Below, in pieces: positions 43,964-52,709 of a DNA stretch of 64,000 nucleotides. This DNA comes from Streptomyces sp. NBS 14/10 (GTDB lineage: Bacteria; Actinomycetota; Actinomycetes; Streptomycetales; Streptomycetaceae), in NCBI RefSeq assembly GCF_002224125.1, contig NZ_NCSM01000030.1:66865-130864 (forward strand), written 5' to 3'. A program made the translations under genes and the position numbers. The stretch's first letter is position 1; each line of letters begins with the position of its first letter. The notes below the pieces were generated by a model. That model did not search any database and had not been told where the DNA came from. It worked only from the letters and a program-made list of their open reading frames with translations.

Positions 43964-44551
43964 ATTACGTTGTTCTCGTCAGCTCCAGCCCCTCCTTGAG
44001 AACTTCTGAGTTAAAGCAGCTCCGAGAGAGGGGAGAGGCGGCAAAATGGCAGGTCAGAGCAGTGGTCGACGATCTCGGGGGGCTTTCACTGCGGCACACG
44101 CTTGGGCCATGCCAGCCTCTGCTCGATACTCGCCGATTTTCTGGCCAGTCTGATGGCATCTTTGCTGGTCAGGACGTGTCTGCTCGGCCTGCCGTGCTTA
44201 CTTTTTCAAGGTTGCTCTGCTTCTCAGTAAACGAAGCGGCTCCCGCACACGTTAGAAGAGTGACGGACTTCCTAGTCCCATGTCTGTCGTCAGGTCTGGC
44301 TGCTGGTGGCTCGAGGCGACGAGCGATCAGAAGCCAGACCTCAAATTGAAGATCACCGCCGCATAGCAGTCGAGACTCCGTCCCGTCTGCTCTTTCTGCT
44401 GCCTGCCATCCGAAAGGGTGGCTATGTCGCGCTCCGCTGGAAATCTGATGCGTTCTGCTCTCAGGCTTGTCCCGGTCCTCCGGTCCACCCGTCGCCTCGG
44501 GCTCGGGGGAGCATCAAGATCAACTGAGATTCGGGACTAGGAAGCAGAAAA
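43964..44551. other. A/T-richer element region without clear gene
   Basis: About 590 bases with lower G/C than either flank and no frame with Streptomyces codon bias. One 35-codon frame at 44046-44153 (MAGQSSGRRSRGAFTA...) has a good ribosome site (GGGGAGAGG) and could be a peptide or a gene remnant. The end of the stretch should carry the promoter of the membrane protein/sigma pair. Confidence 0.4.
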
Positions 44552-44875
44552 ATGATCAAACCTCTTGGTTGGGGGCTGGGGGCGAAGGCGCGATATGCGC
44601 TGCTCGTACTCACGTTCTTCGGGTGCTATTTGGCCCGGCACTACCACCCGGAATGGACCCCGGCCGCACAGGGAATCGAGCGGGTGATCTTCACCGCCGC
44701 GGCGATCGACATCCTCTGGATGGTCCAGCAATGGCTTCGGCAGCGCTGGGCGGCCCTTCGGCAGCGCTGGGAGACCTTTCGACGGCTGACCGACGAGGCT
44801 CCCTACCTCGAGCCCGAGGCGCCGGGGGTGTCGCGGGAGACGGTGGACGCCACGGATGTCAGCACCTCGGTCTGA
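44552..44875 (+). CDS. two-segment membrane protein next to sigma factor
   Basis: A 107-residue protein starting at ATG 44552 behind AGGAAG. Two hydrophobic segments (YALLVLTFFGCYLA and VIFTAAAIDILWMVQQW) are followed by a basic helix with a repeated RQRW motif and an acidic C-terminus (DEAPYLEPEAPG). The last 20 bases overlap the sigma factor frame. A role as membrane partner of the sigma factor is possible, but no anti-sigma domain is visible. No known family. Confidence 0.7.
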   Translation: MIKPLGWGLGAKARYALLVLTFFGCYLARHYHPEWTPAAQGIERVIFTAAAIDILWMVQQWLRQRWAALRQRWETFRRLTDEAPYLEPEAPGVSRETVDATDVSTSV

Positions 44876-45458
44876 CACCAGGTCGCATGGTGAGGCCGGC
44901 GGAGGTGATGGCACCTCCCCGGTTTCCCTGGCGTGTTTCGAAGCGTTCGCCCGTAACGCGAGACCGGCACTCGTGCGCGCGGCGCGACGCTACGTTCCTG
45001 ATCACACCGCTGACGACGTCGCGCAGAACGTCCTGGAGTCGATCTTCAAGAAGTGGGACCGGGTGGTAATAATGGACCACCCAGTGGGCTACGCAGTGAC
45101 TGTCGCACGGAGTCGGGCGATCGACCAGCTGCGGCAGCAGCAGCGAGAGTTCCCGGTCGCCAGTGAAGAGCTCGCCCCTCTCATTGAAGAAGGGCGACTG
45201 CGCGGAACGTCGAGTGATGACGTCGATGTGCTGGAACTGATGCAGTCCTTGGTGAAGGGAATTTCCGGGCGGGCGGGGCAGGTCCTTCAGCTGAGCCTCC
45301 TTGGCTATACGCACCAGGAGATCGCCGAGTTTCTCCGTGTTTCACCGAGCACGGTCCGGGTGTTGCTCCATCGCGCCCGTCGGCAGCTCAAGGCCTCCGA
45401 CGAGGTCCGCAGTCTGACCCGGGCAACCCACCTCATTAATGGCCTGCCGCCGTCGTGA
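44856..45458 (+). CDS. ECF-type RNA polymerase sigma factor carried by the element
   Basis: A 200-residue sigma factor. Region 2 is seen as DHTADDVAQNVLESIFKKWD and HPVGYAVTVARSRAIDQLRQ. Region 4 is GRAGQVLQLSLLGYTHQEIA followed by EFLRVSPSTVRVLLHRARRQ, a clear helix-turn-helix. No sigma-3 domain lies between, as usual for ECF types. The ATG at 44856 overlaps the upstream membrane gene by 20 bases; later starts are possible. It is the last element gene before the right end and could transcribe the element or host genes. Confidence 0.85.
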   Translation: MSAPRSDTRSHGEAGGGDGTSPVSLACFEAFARNARPALVRAARRYVPDHTADDVAQNVLESIFKKWDRVVIMDHPVGYAVTVARSRAIDQLRQQQREFPVASEELAPLIEEGRLRGTSSDDVDVLELMQSLVKGISGRAGQVLQLSLLGYTHQEIAEFLRVSPSTVRVLLHRARRQLKASDEVRSLTRATHLINGLPPS

Positions 45459-45460
45459 CA

Positions 45461-45476
45461 GCAACACCTCTGTTGC
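45461..45476 (+). terminator. short hairpin after sigma factor gene
   Basis: GCAACA (45461-45466) pairs with TGTTGC (45471-45476), 3 bases after the sigma stop. The stem is short and lacks a U-run, so termination before the dprA fragment and whiG may be incomplete. Confidence 0.35.
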
Positions 45477-45546
45477 ACGGCTAGCGGCGAATCCGGCTAC
45501 CTTGCCTGCGCAGATGTTCAGCGTGAGGCTGATGCATCCGTTGAAC

Positions 45547-45561
45547 CACTGGCGGAAGAAC
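45547..45561. repeat. right terminal inverted repeat of element
   Basis: CACTGGCGGAAGAAC is the imperfect inverse of the left end. dprA coding sequence resumes two bases later at 45563. Confidence 0.7.
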
Positions 45562-45562
45562 C

Positions 45563-46282
45563 CATGGCGTGGACGGCGCCGCGCACCGCGGCACGCTGGC
45601 GGCGGACGGGGCGACCATCGCCGTGCTCGCCTCCGGCGTCGACATCCCCTACCCCCGGGGCCACGCCGAGTTGATCGAGCGCATCGCGGAACAGGGCCTG
45701 GTGCTGGCGGAGTTACCGCCCGGCGCGCATCCGACCCGCAGCCGTTTTGTGCTGCGCAACCGGGTCATCGCCGCCCTCACCCGCGGCACGGTCGTCGTCG
45801 AGGCCCAGTACCGCAGCGGGTCCCTGGTCACCGCACGCCGGGCGCTCAAGCTCGGGCGGCACACCATGGGCGTGCCGGGCCCGGTCACCAGCGGGCTCTC
45901 CTCGGGGGTCCATGAACTGCTGCGAGGGGAGGCCGTTCTGGTCACCGACGCGGCTGAAGTGGCCGAGCTGGTGGGCGGCATCGGGGAGCTCGCGCCCACG
46001 CGGCAGGGGCCACTGGTGGAGCGGGACCTGCTCGATCCCGTGACGGCACGCGTCCTGGAAGCGTTGTCGGCACAGGGCGGCAGCGATGGCCGCGAGGTCG
46101 CCCGGGACTCGGGGACGAGCTGCGAGGAAGCGTTGAGCCGGCTGTATGAGCTGCTCGCCCTGGGTTTTGTCGAACGACATGGTGACCGTTGGGAGTTGGC
46201 TCCGACGGTTCGCCGGAACGACAGCACACGGCGAGGCGATCCCCAGATTTGGGGCAATCGGGTGAAAGGGTTGAGGCGATGA
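45563..46282 (+). pseudogene. dprA: dprA 3' fragment
   Basis: 239 codons of DprA: HGVDGAAHRGTLAADG, ASGVDIPYPRGHAELI, RFVLRNRVIAALTRGTVVVE, GVPGPVTSGLSSGVHELL and a C-terminal winged-helix part. It lacks the start and the first half of the Rossmann fold. A GTG at 45569 could start translation of the remnant, but without the nucleotide-binding half it is unlikely to work. It is continuous with the fragment ending at 37074, with no lost residues apparent at the junction. Confidence 0.92.
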
Positions 46283-46411
46283 CCGTATCCGCACACCGCC
46301 GAGCCGACTCCCTTCGCATACCGCGATGGCTCAGTCACGCTACGCTCGCTAGGTTTCCGGCGGAAGCGCACCTCCTCACCCACGTCATGGCAGAACGGCA
46401 CAAGGCGACGA

Positions 46412-47245
46412 ATGCCCCAGCACATCTCCGGGTCTGACCGCGCGGCGCCGACCCCTGCCCGCGGCGCGGTGCGTCCCGCCGCCCCGTCATCGCTCGATGA
46501 GCTGTGGCGGTCCTACAAGTCCACGGGCGACGGTCGGCTCCGGGAGCAGCTGATCCTCCACTACTCGCCGCTGGTGAAGTATGTGGCGGGGCGGGTCAGC
46601 GTCGGGCTGCCGTCCAATGTCGAGCAGGCCGACTTCGTCTCCTCGGGCGTCTTCGGACTCATCGACGCCATCGAGAAGTTCGACCCCGAGCGGGCCATCA
46701 AGTTCGAGACCTACGCGATCACCCGGATCCGTGGCGCGATGATCGACGAACTGCGGGCGCTGGACTGGATCCCGCGCTCGGTCCGCCAGAAGGCCAGAGC
46801 GGTCGAGCGGGCCTACGCCACGCTGGAGGCGGCCCTGCGCCGCACCCCCTCGGAGGCCGAGGTGGCCGCCGAGATGGACATCGGCCTCGATGAACTGCAC
46901 GGGGTTTTCAGCCAGTTGTCGCTGGCCAATGTGGTCGCCCTCGAAGACCTGCTGCACGCCGGCGGGGAGGGCGGAGACCGGCTGAGCCTGATGGACACCC
47001 TGGAGGACACCGCCGCCGACAACCCCGTGGAGGTGGCCGAGGACCGCGAGCTGCGCAGGCTGCTCGCCCGCGCCATCAATACGCTCCCCGAGCGGGAGAA
47101 GACCGTGGTCACCCTCTACTACTACGAGGGGCTGACGCTGTCCGAGATCGGCCAGGTCCTCGGGGTCACGGAGAGCAGGGTCAGCCAGATCCACACCAAA
47201 TCCGTGCTGCAGCTGCGGGCCAAGCTGGCCGATGTCGGACGCTGA
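46412..47245 (+). CDS. whiG: sporulation sigma factor WhiG
   Basis: A 277-residue FliA-class sigma factor that commits aerial hyphae to sporulation and drives whiH and whiI. Region 2 ([40 protein letters not shown]), region 3 ([20 protein letters not shown]) and region 4 ([38 protein letters not shown]) are all present and nearly identical to the S. coelicolor protein as I recall it. The ATG at 46412 follows AAGGCGACGA. It lies 130 bases after the dprA remnant and 850 bases from the element edge. Confidence 0.97.
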   Translation: MPQHISGSDRAAPTPARGAVRPAAPSSLDELWRSYKSTGDGRLREQLILHYSPLVKYVAGRVSVGLPSNVEQADFVSSGVFGLIDAIEKFDPERAIKFETYAITRIRGAMIDELRALDWIPRSVRQKARAVERAYATLEAALRRTPSEAEVAAEMDIGLDELHGVFSQLSLANVVALEDLLHAGGEGGDRLSLMDTLEDTAADNPVEVAEDRELRRLLARAINTLPEREKTVVTLYYYEGLTLSEIGQVLGVTESRVSQIHTKSVLQLRAKLADVGR

Positions 47246-47296
47246 ATCGTCCCGGCAGTATCGCTCCCACCACGGGGCCTTTCGTAAAGTGATGGC

Positions 47297-47875
47297 GTGC
47301 CCAGGATTCGAGCGGCCTCAGTGGCCGAGCACCGGACCATGCAGCGCGACGCCCTGCTGGACGCCGCCCGCTCCCTGCTGTCCGAGGGTGGTACGGAGGC
47401 ATTGACCTTCCCCGCCCTCGCCGAGCACACGGGCCTTGCGCGGTCCTCCGTCTATGAGTACTTCCGATCGCGCGCGGCCGTGGTCGAGGAGCTGTGCGCG
47501 GTGGACTTCCCGGTCTGGGCCGCCGAGGTCGAGGCGGCCATGGAGCGGGTCGACTCGCCCGAGGCGAAGATCGAGGCCTATGTGCGCCAGCAGCTGGCGC
47601 TGGTCGGCGACCGCCGCCACCGGGCCGTTGTGGCGATCTCGGCCGGGGAGCTGGACGCGGGCGCCCGCGAGAAGATCCGGGCCGCGCACGGCGGGCTGAT
47701 CGCCATGGTCGTCCAGGCCCTCGGCGAGCTCGGCCATGAGCAGCCGCGGCTGACCGCGGTGCTGCTGCAGGGCGTCGTGGACGCCGCGGTCCGCCGGATC
47801 GAGCTCGGCGCCGAGGACCCCGCGGGCGTCACGGAAGCGGCCGTCACCATGGCCCTGCACGGCGTGCGCCCCTGA
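47297..47875 (+). CDS. TetR-family regulator
   Basis: A 192-residue regulator with an N-terminal TetR helix-turn-helix (ALLDAARSLLSEGGTEALTF, LAEHTGLARSSVYEYFRSRA) and an all-helical ligand domain. Ligand and targets are unknown. The GTG at 47297 is 51 bases after whiG. The 3' end overlaps the convergent M23 gene by 32 bases. Confidence 0.9.
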   Translation: MPRIRAASVAEHRTMQRDALLDAARSLLSEGGTEALTFPALAEHTGLARSSVYEYFRSRAAVVEELCAVDFPVWAAEVEAAMERVDSPEAKIEAYVRQQLALVGDRRHRAVVAISAGELDAGAREKIRAAHGGLIAMVVQALGELGHEQPRLTAVLLQGVVDAAVRRIELGAEDPAGVTEAAVTMALHGVRP

Positions 47876-48890
47876 CGCCCCCCCGCCCGGTGCCCGTCGC
47901 CCGCGCCCGGCGCAGACACCCCCCGGCCCAGGCCGCCGCGCCCGCCAGCACGGCGGCCGAGGCCAGCCCCACAGGGCCGGAGGCGCCCGCGGTGCGCGAG
48001 GCGAGGGTGAAAGGCGGCGTACGGCCGTCGGCCGTATACGACGTGCCCCGGGTGCTCGCTCCCGGCGCGGCACCTGCTCGTTCCGGAGCGCCCGCGGCCG
48101 CGGGGGCGCCCGCTCCCGGCGCGGTACCCGTTCGCTGCTGGGCGTCGGCTTCCTCCGGGGCGTCCGGACCCTCCGGGACGCCGAAGACCGGCAGCAGCCG
48201 GGAGGGGCCGTGGCGCAGCATCGACGGGGTGAGCAGCGACAGCGGGTCCAGATAGCGGTCCCCGCGGCGCAGGCCCCAGTGCAGACAGCCGGACGGGCAG
48301 TGGAAGGGGCCCGCGCCCAGGACGCCCACCACCTGACCGGCCCGCACCCGCTCGCCCTTGGTCACCACGGCCCGTACCGGCTCGTATGTCGTGCGCAGCG
48401 GCGGGCGGCCGGTGCCCGACAGCTCGATGGTGAGCACTCCGCGGCCCGCGACCTGGCCCGTGAAGGACACCCGGCCCGCAGCCGCCGCCCGTACGGGCCG
48501 GCCGGTGCGGGTCGCCAGATCCACCCCGCGGTGGCCCGCCGCCCAGGGGGTGGGCGGCGGCTCCCAGCCCCGCAGCACCGTCGGTCTGTCCGCGTCCGCC
48601 TCCGGCCCCACCGGCCAGGCCCGCCCGCCACGGGCCGAGGCCCCCGCGGCCGTGGTCGGCTCCGGCGCAGTGATCGACTCCGCCGCAGTGATCGGCTTCG
48701 GCGCCATGGCCGACTCCGACGCGGCGGCCGGCCAGGCCGACAGCGGCGGGATCGCGCCGAGTAAGCCGAGTAAGACGATGAACGGCAAGGTCAGCAGGGT
48801 CAGCAGCAACCTCGGCAAGGTCGGCGGAGGCCGGTCCGGGGCCCGGTCGGAGGCCCGGCCGACGGTCGGGGCAGTGGTGTGCGGTCGCAT
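47844..48890 (-). CDS. M23/LytM-fold protein, probably non-catalytic
   Basis: A 348-residue exported protein. A hydrophobic segment at about residues 28-50 is a signal or anchor. The LytM-like domain shows [20 protein letters not shown] with the His and Asp zinc ligands, and [18 protein letters not shown] with the last zinc His. The first His of the HxH motif is Cys, and the tract TTYEPV replaces the usual Y-x-H-L. Both catalytic histidines are therefore missing, so a regulatory or binding role is likely. A Pro/Ala tail and a C-terminal hydrophobic segment ([16 protein letters not shown]) follow. It is divergent from rpsB. Confidence 0.8.
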   Translation of the reverse strand: MRPHTTAPTVGRASDRAPDRPPPTLPRLLLTLLTLPFIVLLGLLGAIPPLSAWPAAASESAMAPKPITAAESITAPEPTTAAGASARGGRAWPVGPEADADRPTVLRGWEPPPTPWAAGHRGVDLATRTGRPVRAAAAGRVSFTGQVAGRGVLTIELSGTGRPPLRTTYEPVRAVVTKGERVRAGQVVGVLGAGPFHCPSGCLHWGLRRGDRYLDPLSLLTPSMLRHGPSRLLPVFGVPEGPDAPEEADAQQRTGTAPGAGAPAAAGAPERAGAAPGASTRGTSYTADGRTPPFTLASRTAGASGPVGLASAAVLAGAAAWAGGCLRRARATGTGRGGVRGARRAGPW

Positions 48891-49231
48891 GGAGACACAG
48901 TGACGCGACTCGCCGATTCGCGTGGATCATGGCCACGATCTGGGGACTACTCACGGGTTGTGGATATCGCCGTCACCCGGCACCGCACGGGTCCCGTACA
49001 CTTCTTGTGGCGATCCGGGTCACCGGGTCGACTTCGCACGCCCCGCCACCGGCACCCCGATCGGCCTCGATCCACCCATCGATACCGCTCGAAGAGCACG
49101 GCGGCCGCGTCCCTCGGTCCTCGGACGAGCCCTCCGCAAGGCAAGGGCCCAGCCCGTGGCAGACGCGCCGGGGCGTCAGGCGCGGCAGCCGCCCGGCCGC
49201 CGCGGAACCGAGCACTTCAAGGAGTACGGCC
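48891..49231 (+). promoter_or_regulatory. rpsB promoter and leader region
   Basis: This 341-base gap between divergent genes contains a -10-like TACACT (48999-49004) and therefore a likely leader of about 220 bases before rpsB. Long leaders are usual for S2 operons. I could not assign a specific RNA structure. AAGGAG at 49219-49224 is the rpsB ribosome site. Confidence 0.4.
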
Positions 49232-50146
49232 ATGGCCGTCGTCACGATGCGGGAGCTGCTGGAGAGCGGCGTCCACTTCGGGCACCAGACCCGCCGCTGG
49301 AACCCGAAGATGAAGCGTTTCATCTTCACCGAGCGCAACGGCATCTACATCATCGACCTGCTCCAGTCGCTGTCGTACATCGACCGCGCCTACGAGTTCG
49401 TCAAGGAGACCGTCGCCCACGGCGGTTCCATCATGTTCGTCGGCACGAAGAAGCAGGCGCAGGAGGCGATCGCCGAGCAGGCGACCCGCGTCGGCATGCC
49501 GTATGTCAACCAGCGCTGGCTGGGCGGCATGCTCACCAACTTCTCGACCGTCTACAAGCGTCTGCAGCGCCTCAAGGAGCTCGAGCAGATCGACTTCGAG
49601 GACGTGGCCGCCTCCGGCCTCACCAAGAAGGAGCTGCTGGTCCTCTCGCGCGAGAAGGCCAAGCTCGAGAAGACCCTCGGCGGTATCCGCGAGATGCAGA
49701 AGGTGCCGAGCGCCGTCTGGATCGTCGACACCAAGAAGGAGCACATCGCCGTCGGTGAGGCGCGCAAGCTCCGCATCCCGGTCGTCGCGATCCTCGACAC
49801 CAACTGCGACCCGGACGAGGTCGACTACAAGATCCCGGGCAACGACGACGCGATCCGCTCGGTCACCCTTCTCACCCGCGTGATCGCCGACGCGGTCGCC
49901 GAGGGCCTTATCGCCCGCTCCGGTGTCGCCACCGGTGACGAGAAGGCCGACAAGGCCGCCGGTGAGCCGCTCGCCGAGTGGGAGCGCGACCTGCTGGAGG
50001 GTGAGAAGAAGGCCGACGAGCCCGAAGCGGCCAAGCCCGCCGAGGCCGAGCAGCCGGCCGAGGCCCCTGCCCCGGCTGACGCCCCTGCCCCGACCGAGGC
50101 CGCGGCCCCGACCGAGGCCCCGGCCGCGGACGCCGAGCAGGCCTGA
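49232..50146 (+). CDS. rpsB: 30S ribosomal protein S2
   Basis: A 304-residue S2. The start [20 protein letters not shown], the central [16 protein letters not shown] and [20 protein letters not shown] and [20 protein letters not shown] are diagnostic. The C-terminal ~60 residues are an Ala/Pro/Glu-rich tail typical of streptomycetes. It heads the rpsB-tsf unit. Confidence 0.97.
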   Translation: MAVVTMRELLESGVHFGHQTRRWNPKMKRFIFTERNGIYIIDLLQSLSYIDRAYEFVKETVAHGGSIMFVGTKKQAQEAIAEQATRVGMPYVNQRWLGGMLTNFSTVYKRLQRLKELEQIDFEDVAASGLTKKELLVLSREKAKLEKTLGGIREMQKVPSAVWIVDTKKEHIAVGEARKLRIPVVAILDTNCDPDEVDYKIPGNDDAIRSVTLLTRVIADAVAEGLIARSGVATGDEKADKAAGEPLAEWERDLLEGEKKADEPEAAKPAEAEQPAEAPAPADAPAPTEAAAPTEAPAADAEQA

Positions 50147-50165
50147 CCACTCGGACCACGTGTGA

Positions 50166-50200
50166 CGGCGGGGGAGGGTGCCTTGGCACCGCCCCCGCCG
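50166..50200 (+). terminator. hairpin between rpsB and tsf
   Basis: CGGCGGGGG (50166-50174) pairs with CCCCCGCCG (50192-50200), with inner GGTGCC/GGCACC. It probably attenuates transcription so that tsf is expressed at a lower level than rpsB. Confidence 0.65.
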
Positions 50201-50244
50201 TTCCCCCGTAGAGCTTTCGACTTTCGAGAAGAGATTCACAGATC

Positions 50245-51081
50245 ATGGCGAACTTCACCGCCGCTGACGTCAAGAAGCTCCGTGAGCTCACCGGCGCCGG
50301 CATGATGGACTGCAAGAAGGCGCTGGACGAGGCCGATGGCAGCGTCGACAAGGCCGTCGAGGTCCTGCGCGTCAAGGGCCAGAAGGGCGTGGCCAAGCGC
50401 GAGGGCCGCAGTGCCGAGAACGGCGCCGTCGTCTCCCTCATCGCGGACGACAACTCCTCCGGTGTGCTGGTCGAGCTGAAGTGCGAGACCGACTTCGTCG
50501 CCAAGGGTGACAAGTTCATCGCCGCCGCCAACGCCATCGCCGCCCACGTCGCCAAGACCTCCCCGGCCGACCTGGAGGCCCTGCTCGCCTCCGAGATCGA
50601 GCCTGGCAAGACCGTCCAGGCGTACGTCGACGAGGCCAACGCGACGCTCGGCGAGAAGATCGTCCTGGACCGCTTCGCGCAGCTCTCCGGCGGTTACGTC
50701 GCCGCGTACATGCACCGCACCATGCCGGACCTGCCGCCGCAGGTCGGTGTGCTGGTGGAGCTGGACAAGGAAGACGCCACGGTCGCCAAGGACATCGCGC
50801 AGCACATCGCCGCGTTCGCGCCGAAGTTCCTGAGCCGTGACGAGATCTCGGCCGAGACCGTCGAGAACGAGCGCCGTGTGGCCGAGGCCACCGCCCGCGA
50901 GGAGGGCAAGCCCGAGGGCGCCCTGCCGAAGATCGTCGAGGGTCGCGTCACCGGCTTCTTCAAGGAGAACGTCCTGGTGGACCAGCCGTTCGCCAAGGAC
51001 AACAAGAAGACCGTCCAGAAGATCCTGGACGAGGCCGGTGTCACGCTCAAGGGTTTCGCGCGCTTCCGCGTCGGCGTCTGA
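50245..51081 (+). CDS. tsf: elongation factor Ts
   Basis: A 278-residue nucleotide exchange factor for EF-Tu. The N-terminal TDVRN-like motif is TAADVKKLRELTGAGMMDCK, followed by GRSAENGAVVSLIADD and CETDFVAKGDKF. The C-terminal dimerisation part ends GVTLKGFARFRVGV. The ATG at 50245 follows an AGAAGAGA tract. Confidence 0.97.
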   Translation: MANFTAADVKKLRELTGAGMMDCKKALDEADGSVDKAVEVLRVKGQKGVAKREGRSAENGAVVSLIADDNSSGVLVELKCETDFVAKGDKFIAAANAIAAHVAKTSPADLEALLASEIEPGKTVQAYVDEANATLGEKIVLDRFAQLSGGYVAAYMHRTMPDLPPQVGVLVELDKEDATVAKDIAQHIAAFAPKFLSRDEISAETVENERRVAEATAREEGKPEGALPKIVEGRVTGFFKENVLVDQPFAKDNKKTVQKILDEAGVTLKGFARFRVGV

Positions 51082-51189
51082 GCGTAGGCGTCTGAGCGTC
51101 GGCGTACGAGCCGAGCAGCGAATGACCGGCGACCCCGATAGGGTCGTAGGCAGCCAACCGTCAACCGGTCGGCCGCAGATGTGACGAGG

Positions 51190-51236
51190 AGGCCATTGCC
51201 GCAGAGGTCGAACAAGGACCCGTCCGGCAATGGCCT
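51190..51236 (+). terminator. terminator or attenuator between tsf and pyrH
   Basis: AGGCCATTGCCG (51190-51201) pairs perfectly with CGGCAATGGCCT (51225-51236), with TCTTCGT after it. It ends 16 bases before the pyrH ribosome site. Confidence 0.7.
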
Positions 51237-51264
51237 TCTTCGTATGTGCACGAGGAGATCTCCA

Positions 51265-52047
51265 ATGAATCAGGGCGCGGGCGCCGGACAGGCCGCCGAC
51301 GAGAAGAACGCTCAGGGCAGGGTCAAACCCCGTCGGTTCCTGCTCAAGCTCTCCGGTGAGGCATTCGCCGGCGGCGGAGGGCTCGGGGTCGACCCGGATG
51401 TCGTGCACGCCATCGCCCGTGAGGTCGCCGCGGTCGTCCGGGACGGCGCGGAGATCGCCATCGTCATCGGCGGCGGCAACTTCTTCCGCGGCGCCGAGCT
51501 GCAGCAGCGCGGCATGGACCGGGCCCGCTCGGACTACATGGGCATGCTGGGCACGGTCATGAACTGCCTCGCCCTCCAGGACTTCCTGGAGAAGGAGGGC
51601 ATCGACTCCCGCGTCCAGACCGCCATCACCATGGGCCAGGTCGCGGAGCCGTACATTCCGCTGCGCGCGGTGCGCCATCTGGAGAAGGGGCGCGTGGTCA
51701 TCTTCGGCGCGGGTATGGGCATGCCGTACTTCTCGACGGACACCACCGCGGCCCAGCGGGCCCTGGAGATCCATGCCGAGGCCCTGCTCATGGGTAAGAA
51801 CGGGGTGGACGGGGTGTACGACTCCGACCCCGCGCGGAACCCGGACGCGGTGAAGTTCGACGCACTGGAGTACGGCGAGGTGATCACCCGGGACCTCAAG
51901 GTCGCCGATGCCACCGCCGTCACGCTCTGCCGCGACAACAAACTGCCGATCCTCGTCTTCGAGCTTCTCGCCGAAGGAAACATCGCGCGCGCGGTGAAGG
52001 GTGAGAAGATCGGCACGCTCGTGAGCGACCAGGGCTCCCGGGCCTGA
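51265..52047 (+). CDS. pyrH: uridylate kinase PyrH
   Basis: A 260-residue UMP kinase of the amino-acid-kinase fold that makes UDP. Core motifs are [60 protein letters not shown] and [16 protein letters not shown]. The ATG at 51265 follows GAGGAGA by 6 nt; earlier in-frame starts lack a site. Confidence 0.96.
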   Translation: MNQGAGAGQAADEKNAQGRVKPRRFLLKLSGEAFAGGGGLGVDPDVVHAIAREVAAVVRDGAEIAIVIGGGNFFRGAELQQRGMDRARSDYMGMLGTVMNCLALQDFLEKEGIDSRVQTAITMGQVAEPYIPLRAVRHLEKGRVVIFGAGMGMPYFSTDTTAAQRALEIHAEALLMGKNGVDGVYDSDPARNPDAVKFDALEYGEVITRDLKVADATAVTLCRDNKLPILVFELLAEGNIARAVKGEKIGTLVSDQGSRA

Positions 52048-52151
52048 CGGCTCATACGGGGGATGGACAACGGCCTGCCGGTCGGACACCGTGCAGGAGA
52101 AGACGCACGCAGGGGCGAGGCTCTGCTTACTGATAACACCAGGAGCAAGTG

Positions 52152-52709
52152 GTGATCGAAGAGATCCTCCTCGAGGCCGAGGAGAAGATGGAGAAGGCCG
52201 TTGTGGTCGCCAAGGAGGACTTCGCCGCGATCCGCACCGGGCGTGCGCACCCGGCGATGTTCAACAAGATCGTGGCCGACTACTACGGAGCGATGACGCC
52301 GATCAACCAGCTGGCGTCGTTCTCGGTGCCCGAACCGCGGATGGCCGTGGTGACCCCGTTCGACAAGAGCGCGCTGCGCAATATCGAGCAGGCCATCCGC
52401 GACTCCGATCTGGGCGTCAACCCGAGCAATGACGGCAGCATCATCCGGGTGGTGTTCCCGGAGCTCACGGAACAGCGCCGCAAGGAATTCATCAAGGTCG
52501 CCAAGGGCAAGGGCGAGGACGCGAAGATCTCGATCCGCAGCGTCCGCCGCAAGGCCAAGGAGTCCATCGACAAGCTCATCAAGGACGGCGAGGTCGGGGA
52601 GGACGAGGGCCGCCGTGCGGAGAAGGAGCTCGACGACACCACCGCGAAGTATGTCGCGCAGGTGGATGAGCTGCTCAAGCACAAGGAAGCCGAGCTCCTC
52701 GAGGTCTGA
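52152..52709 (+). CDS. frr: ribosome recycling factor
   Basis: A 185-residue factor that splits post-termination ribosomes with EF-G. It shows the family sequence [56 protein letters not shown] and [16 protein letters not shown]. Tandem GTG codons occur at 52149 and 52152. The second is 6 nt from AGGAG and gives the family start [14 protein letters not shown]. The stop overlaps cdsA by one base. Confidence 0.96.
   Translation: MIEEILLEAEEKMEKAVVVAKEDFAAIRTGRAHPAMFNKIVADYYGAMTPINQLASFSVPEPRMAVVTPFDKSALRNIEQAIRDSDLGVNPSNDGSIIRVVFPELTEQRRKEFIKVAKGKGEDAKISIRSVRRKAKESIDKLIKDGEVGEDEGRRAEKELDDTTAKYVAQVDELLKHKEAELLEV

Larger units (their letters stand above)
37075..45562 (+). mobile_element. 8.49-kb tyrosine-recombinase trio element inserted in dprA
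   Basis: The element separates two dprA halves that fit together in frame. Terminal inverted repeats read GTTCT-n4-CCAGTG from each end (37078-37092; 45547-45561). No longer target duplication is seen; only CC is shared at both junctions, as expected for tyrosine recombinase insertion. Genes in order: a minus-strand small membrane protein, three tyrosine recombinases, a TnpC/DUF6262-like protein, a small membrane protein and an ECF-type sigma factor. It resembles Tn554-like and recombinase-in-trio elements. Non-coding parts are A/T-richer than the host, suggesting transfer. Confidence 0.88.

Noticed and set aside
37075..45562. tRNA or long direct repeats as attachment site
   Set aside because: No tRNA-like sequence or direct repeat longer than CC is found at the junctions; the target is the dprA coding sequence.
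46279..46437. 52-codon frame beginning in the dprA stop
   Set aside because: The ATGA overlap is suggestive, but the translation has poor coding character and overlaps the whiG start in another frame.
48358..48903. + strand frame opposite the LytM-fold gene
   Set aside because: The minus strand shows the export signal and zinc-ligand motifs; the + strand translation has none.
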